Below, one piece after another: positions 49,741 to 60,817 of a stretch of 64,000 bases of DNA (positions are counted from its first letter, which is position 1; the number at the start of each line of letters is the position of its first letter). The stretch spans positions 1-64,000 of the forward strand of contig NXFV01000024.1 in assembly GCA_002803225.1 (NCBI GenBank). Reading direction: 5' to 3'. Source of the stretch: Gamarada debralockiae (lineage: Eukaryota; Ascomycota; Leotiomycetes; Helotiales; Hyphodiscaceae). Below the pieces are notes generated by a model. That model saw nothing but the letters and a program-made list of their open reading frames with translations. It was not told the origin of the DNA and ran no database searches. The position numbers and the translations under genes were made by a program.

Positions 49741-51592
49741 ATGTTGGCGCTGGCTGCCATGCGTCAATTACGGTCTCTACTGCTTCTCCTGAGCGCCCTC
49801 TTCTTCACCCCAAGCGCGTCATCCGATTACCACGAACAACTCCTTCTTCGACCACTTCATCCTTCACTACTCCTTGCCTCTTTCAATTTCCAGAGTAATA
49901 CGAGCTGGGAGTCTTTCGAGCAGCAGAATTTTAGATATTTTCCTAGGAGTTTGGGACAGATTCTTCAGCATGCTAATACGAGGGAGTTGCATTTGAGATT
50001 TAGTTTGGGTAGATGGGATGCAGAGAATTGGGGCGCGAGACCGTGGGGAGGCTCGAGAGAGGGAGGAACGGGTGTGGAGCTTTGGGCTTGGGTTGAGGCG
50101 GAGACCGATGAAGAGTATATTCATTATATGTAATTGGGGAACTTGGCTAATGTTTGCAGGGCCGATGGAAGATGGTTGACTCTGACGAATGCCCTCTCTG
50201 GCCTCTTCTGCGCCTCGCTCAATTTCATCGACTCGACGAGAACGACCAGACCGGTCATGTCTTTCCAACCTGCGGTCGGCCATGCGAACTCTACGTTATC
50301 GAATCTACATCTGTTGCATGGGACATTGCCGAGGGAAGTAGTATGTACGGAGAACTTGACTCCCTTCTTGAAGCTTCTGCCGTGCAAGGGGAAAGCGGGT
50401 ATATCGAGCCTGTTGGATGGGCATAAGTTATTTGATGCTTCGTGGCAGAGCATGTCGATTGATGTTACTCCGATCTGCGCGGCGGGATCAGATGACTGTC
50501 AGCTCCAGATTACGCAGACTATTGATATGGTGCTGGATATCCAGAGGTCGAAACGTCCTAGAGGTATGCCAACTCTCTGCTCTGGGGATGTTCGTGCTGA
50601 CTGGTATAGATAACCCAATTCCCCGACCGGTGCCGAATGAAGCTCTCAAGTGTGATACCTCGAAACCCTATCATTCCGACGATACATGTTACCCACTTGA
50701 CACCGGAGCACAACCAGACGATTGGAGCTTGTCACAGATTTTTGGACACTCCTTGAAAGGAGCCTGTCCTTTGGCAGATGATGGCATTGATCCAGTGTGC
50801 ATTAACGTACCTCATGCCCGCCATGTCTACGCATCTGGAGGGGCGCATGAACACAAAGACGAAACCGGATATATGCGCTGGTTTGAGCTTGCGCCAGAGG
50901 GTGATTTCGAGATGGTGCTTCCGAAGCAAGATATCACTGAGAGAGCTCCCCTTGAGCAGCCACTTCTTTACGCCGAACGATCATTCATCGGCTATGGCCA
51001 AGAACGAGGCGGTGTTCAAGCTATCCTCACAAACCCTTCACCAACTGACTCGGTGGATTTCGTGTACATGGAATCTTTACCATGGTTCATGAAACTCTAT
51101 CTTCATACATTGAAGGCGAAAATTAACGGCAACGATGAAGATGTCATCCAAGAGATGTATTACCGTCCAGCACTGGATCGTAAACGCGGCACGCAACTCG
51201 AAGTTCGGATCCTCATCCCTCCGAACTCGACAGTTGTTCTTACCTACGATTTCGAGAAAGCTATTTTAAGATATACCGAATATCCTCCAGACGCAAACCG
51301 CGGGTTTGATATTGCGCCAGCAGTGATTACCATTGGGAACGTGTCGATAAGGACGACGAGTTTGTTGCTGAGTTTGCCGACACCAGATTTCAGCATGCCA
51401 TACAACGTTATCATCCTGACGAGTACGGTCATGGCGCTGGCGTTTGGGATGGTTTTCAATTTGTTGGTGAGGAGGTTCGTGGGGGTTGATGAGGCTGAGA
51501 AGTGGGATGTGAGGGCTGTCAGGTTAAGAGTTACTGCAGTGATTAGGGGGTTGATGAGGAAGTTCAAGGGGAAGGCGGAGAAAAAGGAGTAA
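49741..51592 (+). CDS. GPI16: GPI transamidase component Gpi16/PIG-T
   Basis: The coding sequence is join(49741..50114, 50160..50563, 50610..51592), 586 residues. A signal peptide (L-R-S-L-L-L-L-L-S-A-L-F-F) leads into the lumenal domain with E-Q-L-L-L-R-P-L and F-R-Y-F-P-R-S-L-G-Q-I-L. The family core G-R-W-D-A-E-N-W-G follows, then the L-C-A-S-L-N-F-I-D region and a Cys-rich middle. A conserved E-S-L-P-W-F-M-K-L-Y-L-H-T motif comes before one C-terminal membrane helix (V-I-I-L-T-S-T-V-M-A-L-A-F) and a short basic cytosolic tail. The protein sits in the ER membrane in the complex that attaches GPI anchors to proteins. Introns of 45 and 46 bases keep phase. Confidence 0.95.
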
Positions 51593-51689
51593 AGTCGATC
51601 ATATAGAGCAAAATAATATCATGACATGCCTTGAAGGCCAGTGCGCCATCGTGCGAGTGCTTGAACAAGTCAGAGAACTGCCAGGCTGG

Positions 51690-52170
51690 TTCTTATCTCA
51701 TTGCATTTCTTTCGTTCATCGTCAGTGCTTCACTGCTCCTTTCGTCACATTTTCGTCTCAAGCTAGTACCGCATCGCCCCGAACATGCGCGCCATGCATC
51801 CCAATCCCAATTACCCCAATTAACTGCGCTCTTCCGATTTCCTTCATAGTCCTTGCATCCAAACAATCCTGTCAGCTCAGGATGGAGGGAAGTCTGTTGA
51901 GCCAGTCCGATGGGTTTCAGCGTCTCCGGATCAAGCTCTTTCATCACTGAGTGATCACTCGCAGCCCATAAACTCTTCAACGATTCAAATGATTCGACGC
52001 ACCTCCCCGCGCCGATTTCAGACCAGGATGATTAGCCCCGCAGCGTGACCACGATAGTTATACTCGCCGGCTCCCTTGGCGTTGGGCAGTAAATACTCAT
52101 CGGTTTCCCAAAATCCCACTACAGGAATCTCGTCATTCCACGAAGGTTATCTAGCTGTACTTTCCTGTTT
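51690..52170 (-). pseudogene. Possible carotenoid-oxygenase-like relic
   Basis: One frame reads L-W-A-A-S-D-H-S-V-M-K-E-L-D-P-E-T-L-K-P-I-G-L on the minus strand (about 51880-51980). The L-D-P-E-T-L-x-P-I-G element with the preceding L-W is usual in carotenoid cleavage oxygenases, and a later L-H-P-E-L fits the same region. Upstream, F-W-E-T-D-E-Y-L-L-P-N-A reads well in another frame. Neither end of the gene is present. The assignment is tentative. Confidence 0.3.
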
Positions 52171-52479
52171 TCTTGATATTTTCTATCAGTTCATCGTTTG
52201 ATCGCCGTCCCAATCATGAGAAACAAGGCCTAATGGAGAAGTAGAACGATGACCTTGAAAAACATGCAGTGATCTCGCCGGTGGAGCAAGCACCGTATTT
52301 CCAGATGACAAGATCCTTTCCCCAGCCCAGGATGGCTCGTCTATAATCCAGTCATATCCAACCGCGGAACATATCAGTACGACGGCAATCGAACGAAGTC
52401 CAAGTCCAAACCCGCTAGAGTACCCAAACGACAAGATTTAGTGCGGGAAGAAAGACCCTTTGGAAGAGACGGCTCGTAT

Positions 52480-53632
52480 AGTTGTTACTCCTTCTCGCAG
52501 CGATCGCACTTGCGGCCATCACCGTAGCAAACATTCTCTTGCACCAGAGATCGACTGAAAAGACGCATATCAAAACCTCGACGTCGCAACTAGCACGGCT
52601 TCGAGTGTGGTAAGTTTAGGACTGCTTCTGAAGGATGCAACGACGTGGAATATGCAGATTTATATACAGAATACAACTGGAGGGATCCAGTTTCAATGAG
52701 CTCGGACGGGAAATGTTTGGTAGTAGAAGGAACGTTTCATTGGAGATTGCGCCAAGGGTCGGGTCTCCTCTCTCTGCCACGGCTTCAACAGATTCTATGT
52801 GAGTTGTATAAGTGGGTTTCTGCGATGCTCAGAATACGTGGATGAATTTGACATGCTTCTTAGCTCACCCTTTTCTACAATGCCGCGACGACCGAGATTG
52901 CCCTCTGTCAGAGGGCGTGTGGCGCCGGATCCTCTACATGCAGCACGACCTCCAACAGTATCCTGACGACGGCGGTTCCTCTGAGTGCAAACACGGGACT
53001 TGCTGCGGTGGACGTGTATGATACCCAGGATTGGATGGTTTATTATGTCGACAAGTCCTGTTTAGTCTCTAAGGAAACTCGTCTGGCTTCGACGACGGAT
53101 AGACAATTGGGGGTGCCGGATTGAATGACTCCTCCTTGGCTGCTGTCAATGTCATCTCCACAGCAAACAATATCGACTTCTTTTATTTTGATATGCTGAC
53201 TCAGGATTTGTTCACTCTGGGATTCACAGACGGTGCTTGGACTCTTTGTGAGTGGCCCTTGGCCTATTCGCTGATTCTTAGTTGTCGTTTTAACGCCTTG
53301 CTGCTACAGTCTCTCCCTAACGGATCACTTCTTGGAACCCGCTGTCAGGTCTGGGAGCAGCTTACAGTGTTGGCCAAGACCAGCTCCACGTCTACTACAC
53401 TGGAAATGATTATGGAATCTACGAATTTCCTGGGTCAAATACCTCAACGACAAATACAAACTAGGCGGCTCAACCGGATCGAAATCATGTTTGGGCTACT
53501 ACTGACTTTCCTGGCCTTGACATCACTTGCTCTGAGATGGGAGGATGAGATTCGGTCCTTTCAGGTGGAGCATGGGAGGTTGGTCCAAGGGAGTTTGAGT
53601 AATACTACGTGGACAGAGAGCTCTGTATGAAG
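52480..53632 (+). pseudogene. Lectin-like membrane protein gene, broken
   Basis: Pieces in several frames follow the order of a fungal protein type with a membrane anchor and beta-propeller-like repeats. A hydrophobic span comes first (L-L-L-L-L-A-A-I-A-L-A-A-I near 52480-52540), then A-T-T-W-N-M-Q-I-Y, then A-P-R-V-G-S-P-L-S-A-T, then D-T-Q-D-W-M-V-Y-Y-V-D. The last parts are S-S-L-A-A-V-N-V and G-A-A-Y-S-V-G-Q-D-Q-L-H-V-Y-Y. These (S-L-A-A..; ..L-H-V-Y-Y) are the repeat units of fucose-lectin-like fungal proteins. Stops and frame changes separate them; one TAG (53462-53464) replaces a probable Trp in N-T-N-x-A-A-Q. Confidence 0.55.
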
Positions 53633-54559
53633 GATGTTTGCTCAAGTAATCGATCTACACTTTTTCTATCTTTCATATCCGGTTATTCGGAATCTTGTTC
53701 AAGTGGAACCCCGCCGTGCGTTTGCTTCATGTCAGGGTTCCCGCCGCTGGACATAGACTGGAGGGACTTAGGAGGAGAGCTCCAGTCCTTTCACCCATGT
53801 GGTATTTCGTAGACATCAAAACCCGGTCTGGACTTGGGAAGGGACCGAGCCAACCGGAAAGGCTTGTAAGTCCCTATGATCAATATTGCAACGTGGCATG
53901 TCAGGCTTTTGATGCTGGTGAGACGTCATAGACATTTTAGCAAGTGCAATCTTGCCTTTTGGCTAGTTGACATGTCAATTGCCCATTGCAACATTTCTCT
54001 CTGGGCCCAGGATGATTGTTTGGGAACTACCTTTCAGTTTCTAATCACCCTCGTAGCTAGCCACCAGACCGAACCACAATTAGTTCAATTGGTTCTAGTG
54101 AACCACACATCGGCTTGGCGCACGCGGTTTATCTCTGAGATCGACCCCCGTCTCCGCACCAATGTCCTTACTTAGCAAATCTGACTTAAAGACTTGAGCG
54201 ACAGTGAGCGCAAACCGTATAATATCAGCGTTAAATTGAATATTTGGAGCTTGAGCTAACCGAAGTATTCCTTTTCGATGAAGTGCAAGACATTCTCTCT
54301 CACCTGCCATTAAGGTAGCAATGCTTCTAAGTCATGGAAGCGAAATTTATTTTATTTTTTTGATCAATGGAACCCGATGTGACGATGACCTAAAATTTGA
54401 TCAGGTCGAACCCTCGAAATCCAAAAGCCTCTCCTCGCAAACCTCCCCTCGACACAAATCTTATCTGAATCACTCGCTCGATAATACTCACCATGTCTCC
54501 TTCGATCCTCCGTTCCCCAGTCCTAGTCTTGACTGCTTCGCTTCCTTCATCGCAGGCGC
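53633..54559. other. Stretch between two pseudogenes
   Basis: Nothing recognised beyond short frames. It may include the eroded promoter of the chitinase relic. Confidence 0.35.
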
Positions 54560-55530
54560 TCCAGCCAGCCTCAGCTCCTCGTCTGGTTTGGCCACACAAT
54601 CGAGTGGTCTTGTGGTGTAAATGGACACAAAAGTGTTGGTTACTTTACAGACTGGTAAGCATCTATTGGCATTGAAATACGAAGCAGGCTAATATTGAAT
54701 TAGGAAAATTTATGAACCACATTCATATTTCCGGGCGCAACTTCCTGCCTTCCAACTCAAGAAGCAGAATCGCAGCATGAAGGTCCTACTCAGCATTGGC
54801 GGATATAAGTATTCCCAGAACCCAAACTTTAGAACTCTCGCTAGTACTCCCGCTGAACGTGCACAATTTGCTGCTACCTCCGTGAAGCTGCTCGGGGATT
54901 TAGGACTTGATGGTATTGACATCGACTGGGAATATCCGAAGAACGAAGCAGAGGCTTTCGATTACGTTCTCCTACTCTCCGAGCTCCGTGCTGCTTTGGA
55001 TAGATACGCAAACGAACACGCCCAAGGCCACCATTTCCAAATCACAATCGCAAGCCCAACTGGACCGAAGAGCTACAACATCATGCATCTGCACGAAATG
55101 GGTCAATTCCTTGAATGCTTGGCACATTATGACATATGACTACGCTGGTGGATGGAGCCAGAATTCAGGTCACCTGTCAAATCTGTCCCAAGCTACATCT
55201 GGTATTGGCCAACCTTTCAACGGAGTTGGTGCGAATGAAGGGACTGCGGACTATAAGGATCTCCCAAAGGCTGGAGCAGATGTTCACCCTGATTCTGCAC
55301 TCGGAACGACATACAGTTACGACCCTGCCACCCAAGAACTCATCAGCTTTAACACTCCCGCAGAAGTCCGACGCAAGGCCGCATATATCAAGGAGAAAGA
55401 TATTGGAGGGGTGATATCCTGGGAGATGAGTCAAGACAAGCCTAGTCCTGAGGGCTTGATTGGCATTATGATCGACAGTCTCGGACACGGCAACTTGGAG
55501 CAGAGCCAGACTGGTTGGATTACCCTCTGA
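54560..55530 (+). pseudogene. GH18 chitinase gene with internal deletions
   Basis: Segments of a family 18 chitinase lie in order. H-K-S-V-G-Y-F-T-D-W comes before an intron. Then come K-V-L-L-S-I-G-G and the intact catalytic motif D-G-I-D-I-D-W-E-Y-P. T-Y-D-Y-A-G-G-W and D-Y-K-D-L-P-K-A-G-A follow, then G-G-V-I-S-W-E-M-S-Q-D. The usual 50-60 residues between the first strand and L-K-K-Q-N-R are missing. The segment with the substrate-site G-M-P-(L/V)-Y-G-R motif, about 40 residues, is also missing. An extra base near 55120 shifts the frame just before T-Y-D-Y-A. Although the acid residue survives, the barrel is incomplete, so activity is unlikely. Confidence 0.8.
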
Positions 55531-56307
55531 ATAAGTACGATAACATTTGTTTTGGTACGTCTTGACGATGAGGTAAATGAAAGGCTGTTTTGATCTCATA
55601 CATGAGATACTTAAATTGTTAAGATTTGGGATATTGCTTTGTGTATCTGTGGGCGTTTGGAATTGCGTATTCCCGTCTTGGTGGGCTTGCCTTTGAATGC
55701 AAATTACCGAAAATGGAATTTTGAGTAATAGGATTCTTCATTGTCAAAAAGTGGTCATGGTTACCAACTTTTGCCACCATCGATAGTGATAGCCGTACTT
55801 GGCGGGTCACAATGCAGCAAATATGACGCAAAACTGAGGGCGCATTAAACTTTCGTGAAAAAGAATGTCTTTCGAAAGCACTTTTGTCCCTCGAATCTCG
55901 GCTCTTGCCTATGGATACCAGGTCAGGGTACCAAAAAAGGGGCTCGGCCTCCCCGACATGGAACATTGTTCATCCGGATGCAATACAGCGATCTTGATTG
56001 GTTCCACCTCGCCAGGGGTGCCGAATCGGTATCGTTTGGGCTTCGGCGCCGATAAGGCGAACGTAAATAATGCCACGAAGATGCTATGCTGGTGAAACAA
56101 GAAGCATCATGGCACATGCTAGATCGGCCACAATAGCAACAAGATAGGCAGGTAAATATGCAGCTGCGTATGCAGTTCGGTTCGCTGAAGCCGATTACAT
56201 ACATCGGTATTCACCAAGAATATACTTTATTTGTCCTTTGAAGCCTCTCTTCAAACTTCCATTATGCTCAAGATTGTCTCCCAAGTCTCATAAGCTCTCA
56301 ATTCATC
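55531..56307. other. Intergenic, promoter side of the fused P450
   Basis: No coding sequence is supported. Frames at 55619-56204 have no motif. Confidence 0.45.
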
Positions 56308-59300
56308 ATGACAGAACCAATTCCAGGCCCGCCAGGCCTCCCGATCTTGGGCAATATTAACGACATTGACCCTGCAGATTCATTCACAAGCCTTGGTCGA
56401 TTGGCAGACACATATGGTCCTATCCGTCCTTCCAACGATTCAAAGATCCTGCTAACGTATTAGATGAACAGGCCCCATCTTCAAGCTCAATCTCGGTGGC
56501 AAGGAAAAGTTGTTTATTTCGACACATGAGTTGATGAACGAGGTCTGCGACGAAAAGAGGTTCGCAAAGGACGTGTCTGGAGCTCTTGAACAAATTCGAA
56601 ATGGCGTCGCAGATGGTCTCTTTACTGCACATTCCGGAGAACATAATTGGGAGATTGCACATCGTGTGCTGATGCCAGGTGCGTTTTGGGGAATTGGTTG
56701 GGGACACCTGGGTTGCTGATTGGCAATAGCGTTTGGGCCTCTGTCGATTCGATCAATGTTCGATGAGATGCACGATATTGCCTCCCAATTGGTGGTGAAA
56801 TGGGCGAGATTTGGCTCGAAGGAGAAGATCAATGTAACCGAGGACTTTACAAGATTGACGTTGGACTCTATCGCCCTGTAAGTTGAGTCAAGAATGTCAA
56901 TTGTCGATGGGCTTTTCTGATGGATGATAGGTGCGCCATGGATACACGGTTCAACAGCTTCTATCATGAGGAAATGCATCCTTTCGTCAATGCTATGGTC
57001 GGGTTGCTACAAGAGTCTGGAGCGAGAGCACGGAGACCAGCGGTTGCTAACTACTTCATGCGTTCAGCCCAACAAAAATATGACTCGGACATTGCTTTGT
57101 TGAAAAAAGTGGCCACAGAAGTCGTTGCAGAGAGGAGGGCGAATCCGAATGACAAGAAGGATCTGTTGAATGCGATGTTAAAGGGCCGGGATGCCAAAAC
57201 TGGCGAGGGTCTCACAGATGACAGTATCTTGAACAATATGATTACATTCTTGATTGCTGGTATGCCTCTAATACCATCTAATTCTTCCAAAACTAATCAT
57301 TTCTAGGCCACGAAACGACGAGCGGCCTACTTTCCTTCCTCTTCTACAACCTCATCAAGAACCCCGCCGCCTACCAAGCCGCTCAGCGACATGTCGATGA
57401 AGTTGTTGGCCGTGGACCTATAACAGTGAACCACATGTCGAAACTCCCATATATCGAGGCATGCTTGAGAGAAACTCTGCGCCTGACACCAACTGCACCT
57501 GCGTTTACCCTACAGCCGCGACCAGACTCTACGGAAGATCATGAAATACTTGGTGGAAAATACCAGGTGCAAAAGGGACAGCCCATCATCGCTCTGCTTC
57601 CACAAATCCATCGCGATCCTGCTGTCTACGGTGCTGATGCGGACTCGTTCAAGCCAGAGAGAATGCTCGACGAACCCTTCTCTAAGCTCCCACCAAATAG
57701 CTGGAAGCCCTTTGGGAACGGGATGCGTGGCTGTATTGGAAGACCATTTGCATGGCAGGAAGCAATCTTGTCCACTGCCGTCCTCTTGCAGAACTTTAAC
57801 TTTCGATTTGATGACCCGGGTTACCAGCTTCAGATCAAACAGACCTTGACGATCAAGCCGAAGGATTTCTTTATGCATGCGACTCTGAGGGATCATATCG
57901 ATTTGGTATATCTCGAGAAGATGCTGTATGATCCTGCTTCGAAGGGTACAAGTTCAGAGAAGGATCGAAAGATCGAGGCTTCTGCATCTGAGAAACCCAA
58001 GAAGCTGATGACGATTCTGTACGGTTCAAACGCAGGTACTTGCGAAGCTCTAGCCCAGAACTTAGCAAGAGTTGCGGCGAGTCGAGGATATCATGCCCAG
58101 GTTGATCCATTGGATTCTGCTGTGGATAGAGTTCCAAAAGAACAGCCGGTCGTTCTGATTTCCTCCAGTTACGAAGGTCAACCTCCGGACAACGCTGCGC
58201 ATTTCGTTGAATGGCTTCAGAACCTGGAGGGCAACAAGTTGGATGGAGTCAAATATGCTGTTTTTGGTTGCGGAAATCGTGAGTGGCGGATCTCATTGTC
58301 TGGATGATGCTGATAATTTCCAGATGATTGGGTGTCTACTTTCCACAGAGTGCCAAAGCTCCTCAATACCGCCTTTGAGGAGCACGGAGCCACCAAGGTC
58401 GCTGAAATCGGTCTTGGAGATGTCGGTGCCGGCGACGTTTTTAATGATTTCGACAAATGGCAGGACGAGCAGTTGTGGTCGGCTATTGGAGGTGATGTCG
58501 ATCCGGTGGAAGAGTCCAGCCTCGAAATTGAAGTCGATACAGAGTGAGTTAATCCCGGAGCAATCGTTCCCCGATTTTGGACTATTCTTGAGTCCTAGTC
58601 CCCAAGTCGACGCCATAACAGGTATCCATTTGGGATTTAAAACCCATGCGACCCGCTCTATTGGAATCTTTCACCTCTGTTAAGCGATTACTGATTCCAA
58701 AATGTTCACAGTTCGCGTCGGTCCAAACTCCGCCAGGATGTGAAGGAGGCAATTGTCCTGAAAAACGAGCTGTTGACTGCCGAAGGGGAGCCGGAGAAAC
58801 GACATATCACCTTGAAAATGCCCACTGGTATGACTTACAAGGTCGGCGATTACCTTGCAGTTCTTCCTATCAATAACTTGAAGAACATTCGGAGGGTTTT
58901 GAAACACTATGGTTTGCCCTGGGATGCGATGTTGACCATTAAGGTTGGTGAGAATACCACTCTTCCAACTGGGCATCCCATTTCGGCGATGGATGTTTTG
59001 GGGGCGTATGTGGAGCTCAGTCAGCCGGCTACTCGGAAGGTGTGTATCCCCGAACTGACTGGAGTCTGAGCTAATTTGAATCTTTCAGAATATCTCAAAG
59101 ATTGCAGCAAGCACACCAGACGAAGGGGACCGAGCCAAGATCCTTGCCTTAGCTGGCAAGGACTTCGAGAAAGAAATCGCTAATAAGCGACGCTCCCCCT
59201 TGGACCTACTCGAGGAATATCCATCAGCGACACTGCCTTTAGGTAACTTCCTGGCTATGCTTCCGCCAATGCGCATCCGTCAATACTCAATATCGTCGTC

Positions 59301-60256
59301 TCCTCTTGCGGACCCGACGGTGGCTACGGTTCGTGATCTCGGCTTCCTTCCTATTCCAAACTGTTTCATGGGTGGCGATATTCGGCTCTCTTAAATCAAC
59401 TCCCACCTCTCCCATCTTCTGAAATAAGCTCCCTACTCTTAATCATCTCCAGAAGAAGATGCACTGACTTCGAGATCCTGAATAGTTGACTTGGTCCGTT
59501 CTCGATACTGTAGCCAAGGTGGGCGATTCAAAACGCTTCCTGGGTGTGGCTTCGAATTACTTATCTAGCGTTGAAGAAGGCGATCGCATTCACGTCGCCG
59601 TCAAACCATCACATGGAAACTTCCACCCGCCCAACGATCTGGAGAACACACCTGTGATCAGTATGTGTAATTCTTTCTTCGTTCTGGCCAGGGCCATGAG
59701 TTCTACTCTGGACCTGGATCTTTGGAACTCATGCAACTCTCTTACTTTCAATCTTTCACCTCAATTGAGCGGTTTCTGACTCGGAATTCTGATAGTGTTC
59801 TGCGCGGGTACTGGACTTGCTCCATTCCGAGGTTTTGTACAGGAACGAGCGATTCAGGTCCAAGGAGGCCGAAAACTGGCCCCTGCCTACCTATTCATCG
59901 GCTGTGCCCATCCTGAGAAGGACACGCTGTTCGGCAATGAGCTAAAGCAGTGGGAGCAGGATGGTATCGTCAAACTCTACTATGCCTACTCGAAAGCCAA
60001 AGATCAAAGCAAAGGTTGTCGCCATGTCCAGGAGAGGCTGTGGGAAGAACGGGAGGAGATGACCAAGGTGTTCAATGACGGCGCTAAGTTGTATGTTTGT
60101 GGGAGTAGTATGGTTGGTGAAGGTGTCGCTGCCACTACGAAGAGAATCTTCCAGGATAATGCGGAGGCCGCCGGGCATCCGAAGACTGATGAGGAGTGCG
60201 AGGCTTGGTTTGAGGGGATTAAGAGCGATAGGTATGCGAGCGACGTTTTCGCATGA
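56308..60256 (+). CDS. CYP505-type self-sufficient P450-reductase fusion
   Basis: The coding sequence is join(56308..56416, 56472..56678, 56730..56877, 56931..57259, 57307..58278, 58324..58543, 58712..59039, 59089..59328, 59486..59660, 59796..60256), 1062 residues. The N-terminus [12 protein letters not shown] has no membrane anchor. The P450 part has A-G-H-E-T-T-S-G in the I-helix and [10 protein letters not shown] with Cys at about 407. The reductase part has the FMN loop [10 protein letters not shown], the FAD motif R-Q-Y-S-I-S-S-S and the NADPH motifs [10 protein letters not shown] and Y-V-C-G-S. P450foxy and bacterial BM3 share this form and hydroxylate fatty acids near the chain end. 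All nine introns keep phase; those at 58544-58711 and 59329-59485 are longer than the rest. Confidence 0.93.
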
Positions 60257-60817
60257 ATGATTCAACGACGCTCAACGAATGGAGAGGGATGGCGTTTCCA
60301 GATCCCAATGCAAAAGGCATCACACAATAGACCAATTGGACCCAATTTGCTGCTCCACCCCTGGCCAATGTCAAGCTCATGATTTGCTCAATTGTTCTAC
60401 TGGTTGAAATTGAAGAGATGACTACGAACAGCCTCTAATATCCTGGTGGCCAGCATCGAGGAGTTCTCGAAATAGCTGCAGGACGCATACAATATCGCCA
60501 CAGAAATTGTTTGTTCAATCACTCGAGTTTGTTGAGTGATTGGCAACACAATGACTCGAGCCATTGGAATACGGAAACAGAGGACTGAAGCAGCTCTTCC
60601 CCAATTGCCCACAGTATCCGAACGAATTTCTTTATTGCTATGCATCACCAAGCTCCGATTGCGATGGCAGCACCCGCCCCCACTCTTTGAAGATTCTGAG
60701 CTTCCCAAGCCGGCTAGCGTGCCTTGGACTTCGCACGTGCATCCCAAATTATCTCATAGTCATCTTCCCCCAACACCATTTCCAAAAACTTTACATCACC
60801 TACATCAGACGTGGACG
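60257..60817. other. Intergenic between fused P450 and amidohydrolase
   Basis: An in-frame ATG exists upstream of the amidohydrolase at 60551. The extra 89 residues it would add are low-complexity and lie before the membrane helix, so I treat this stretch as promoter and leader. Confidence 0.5.
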
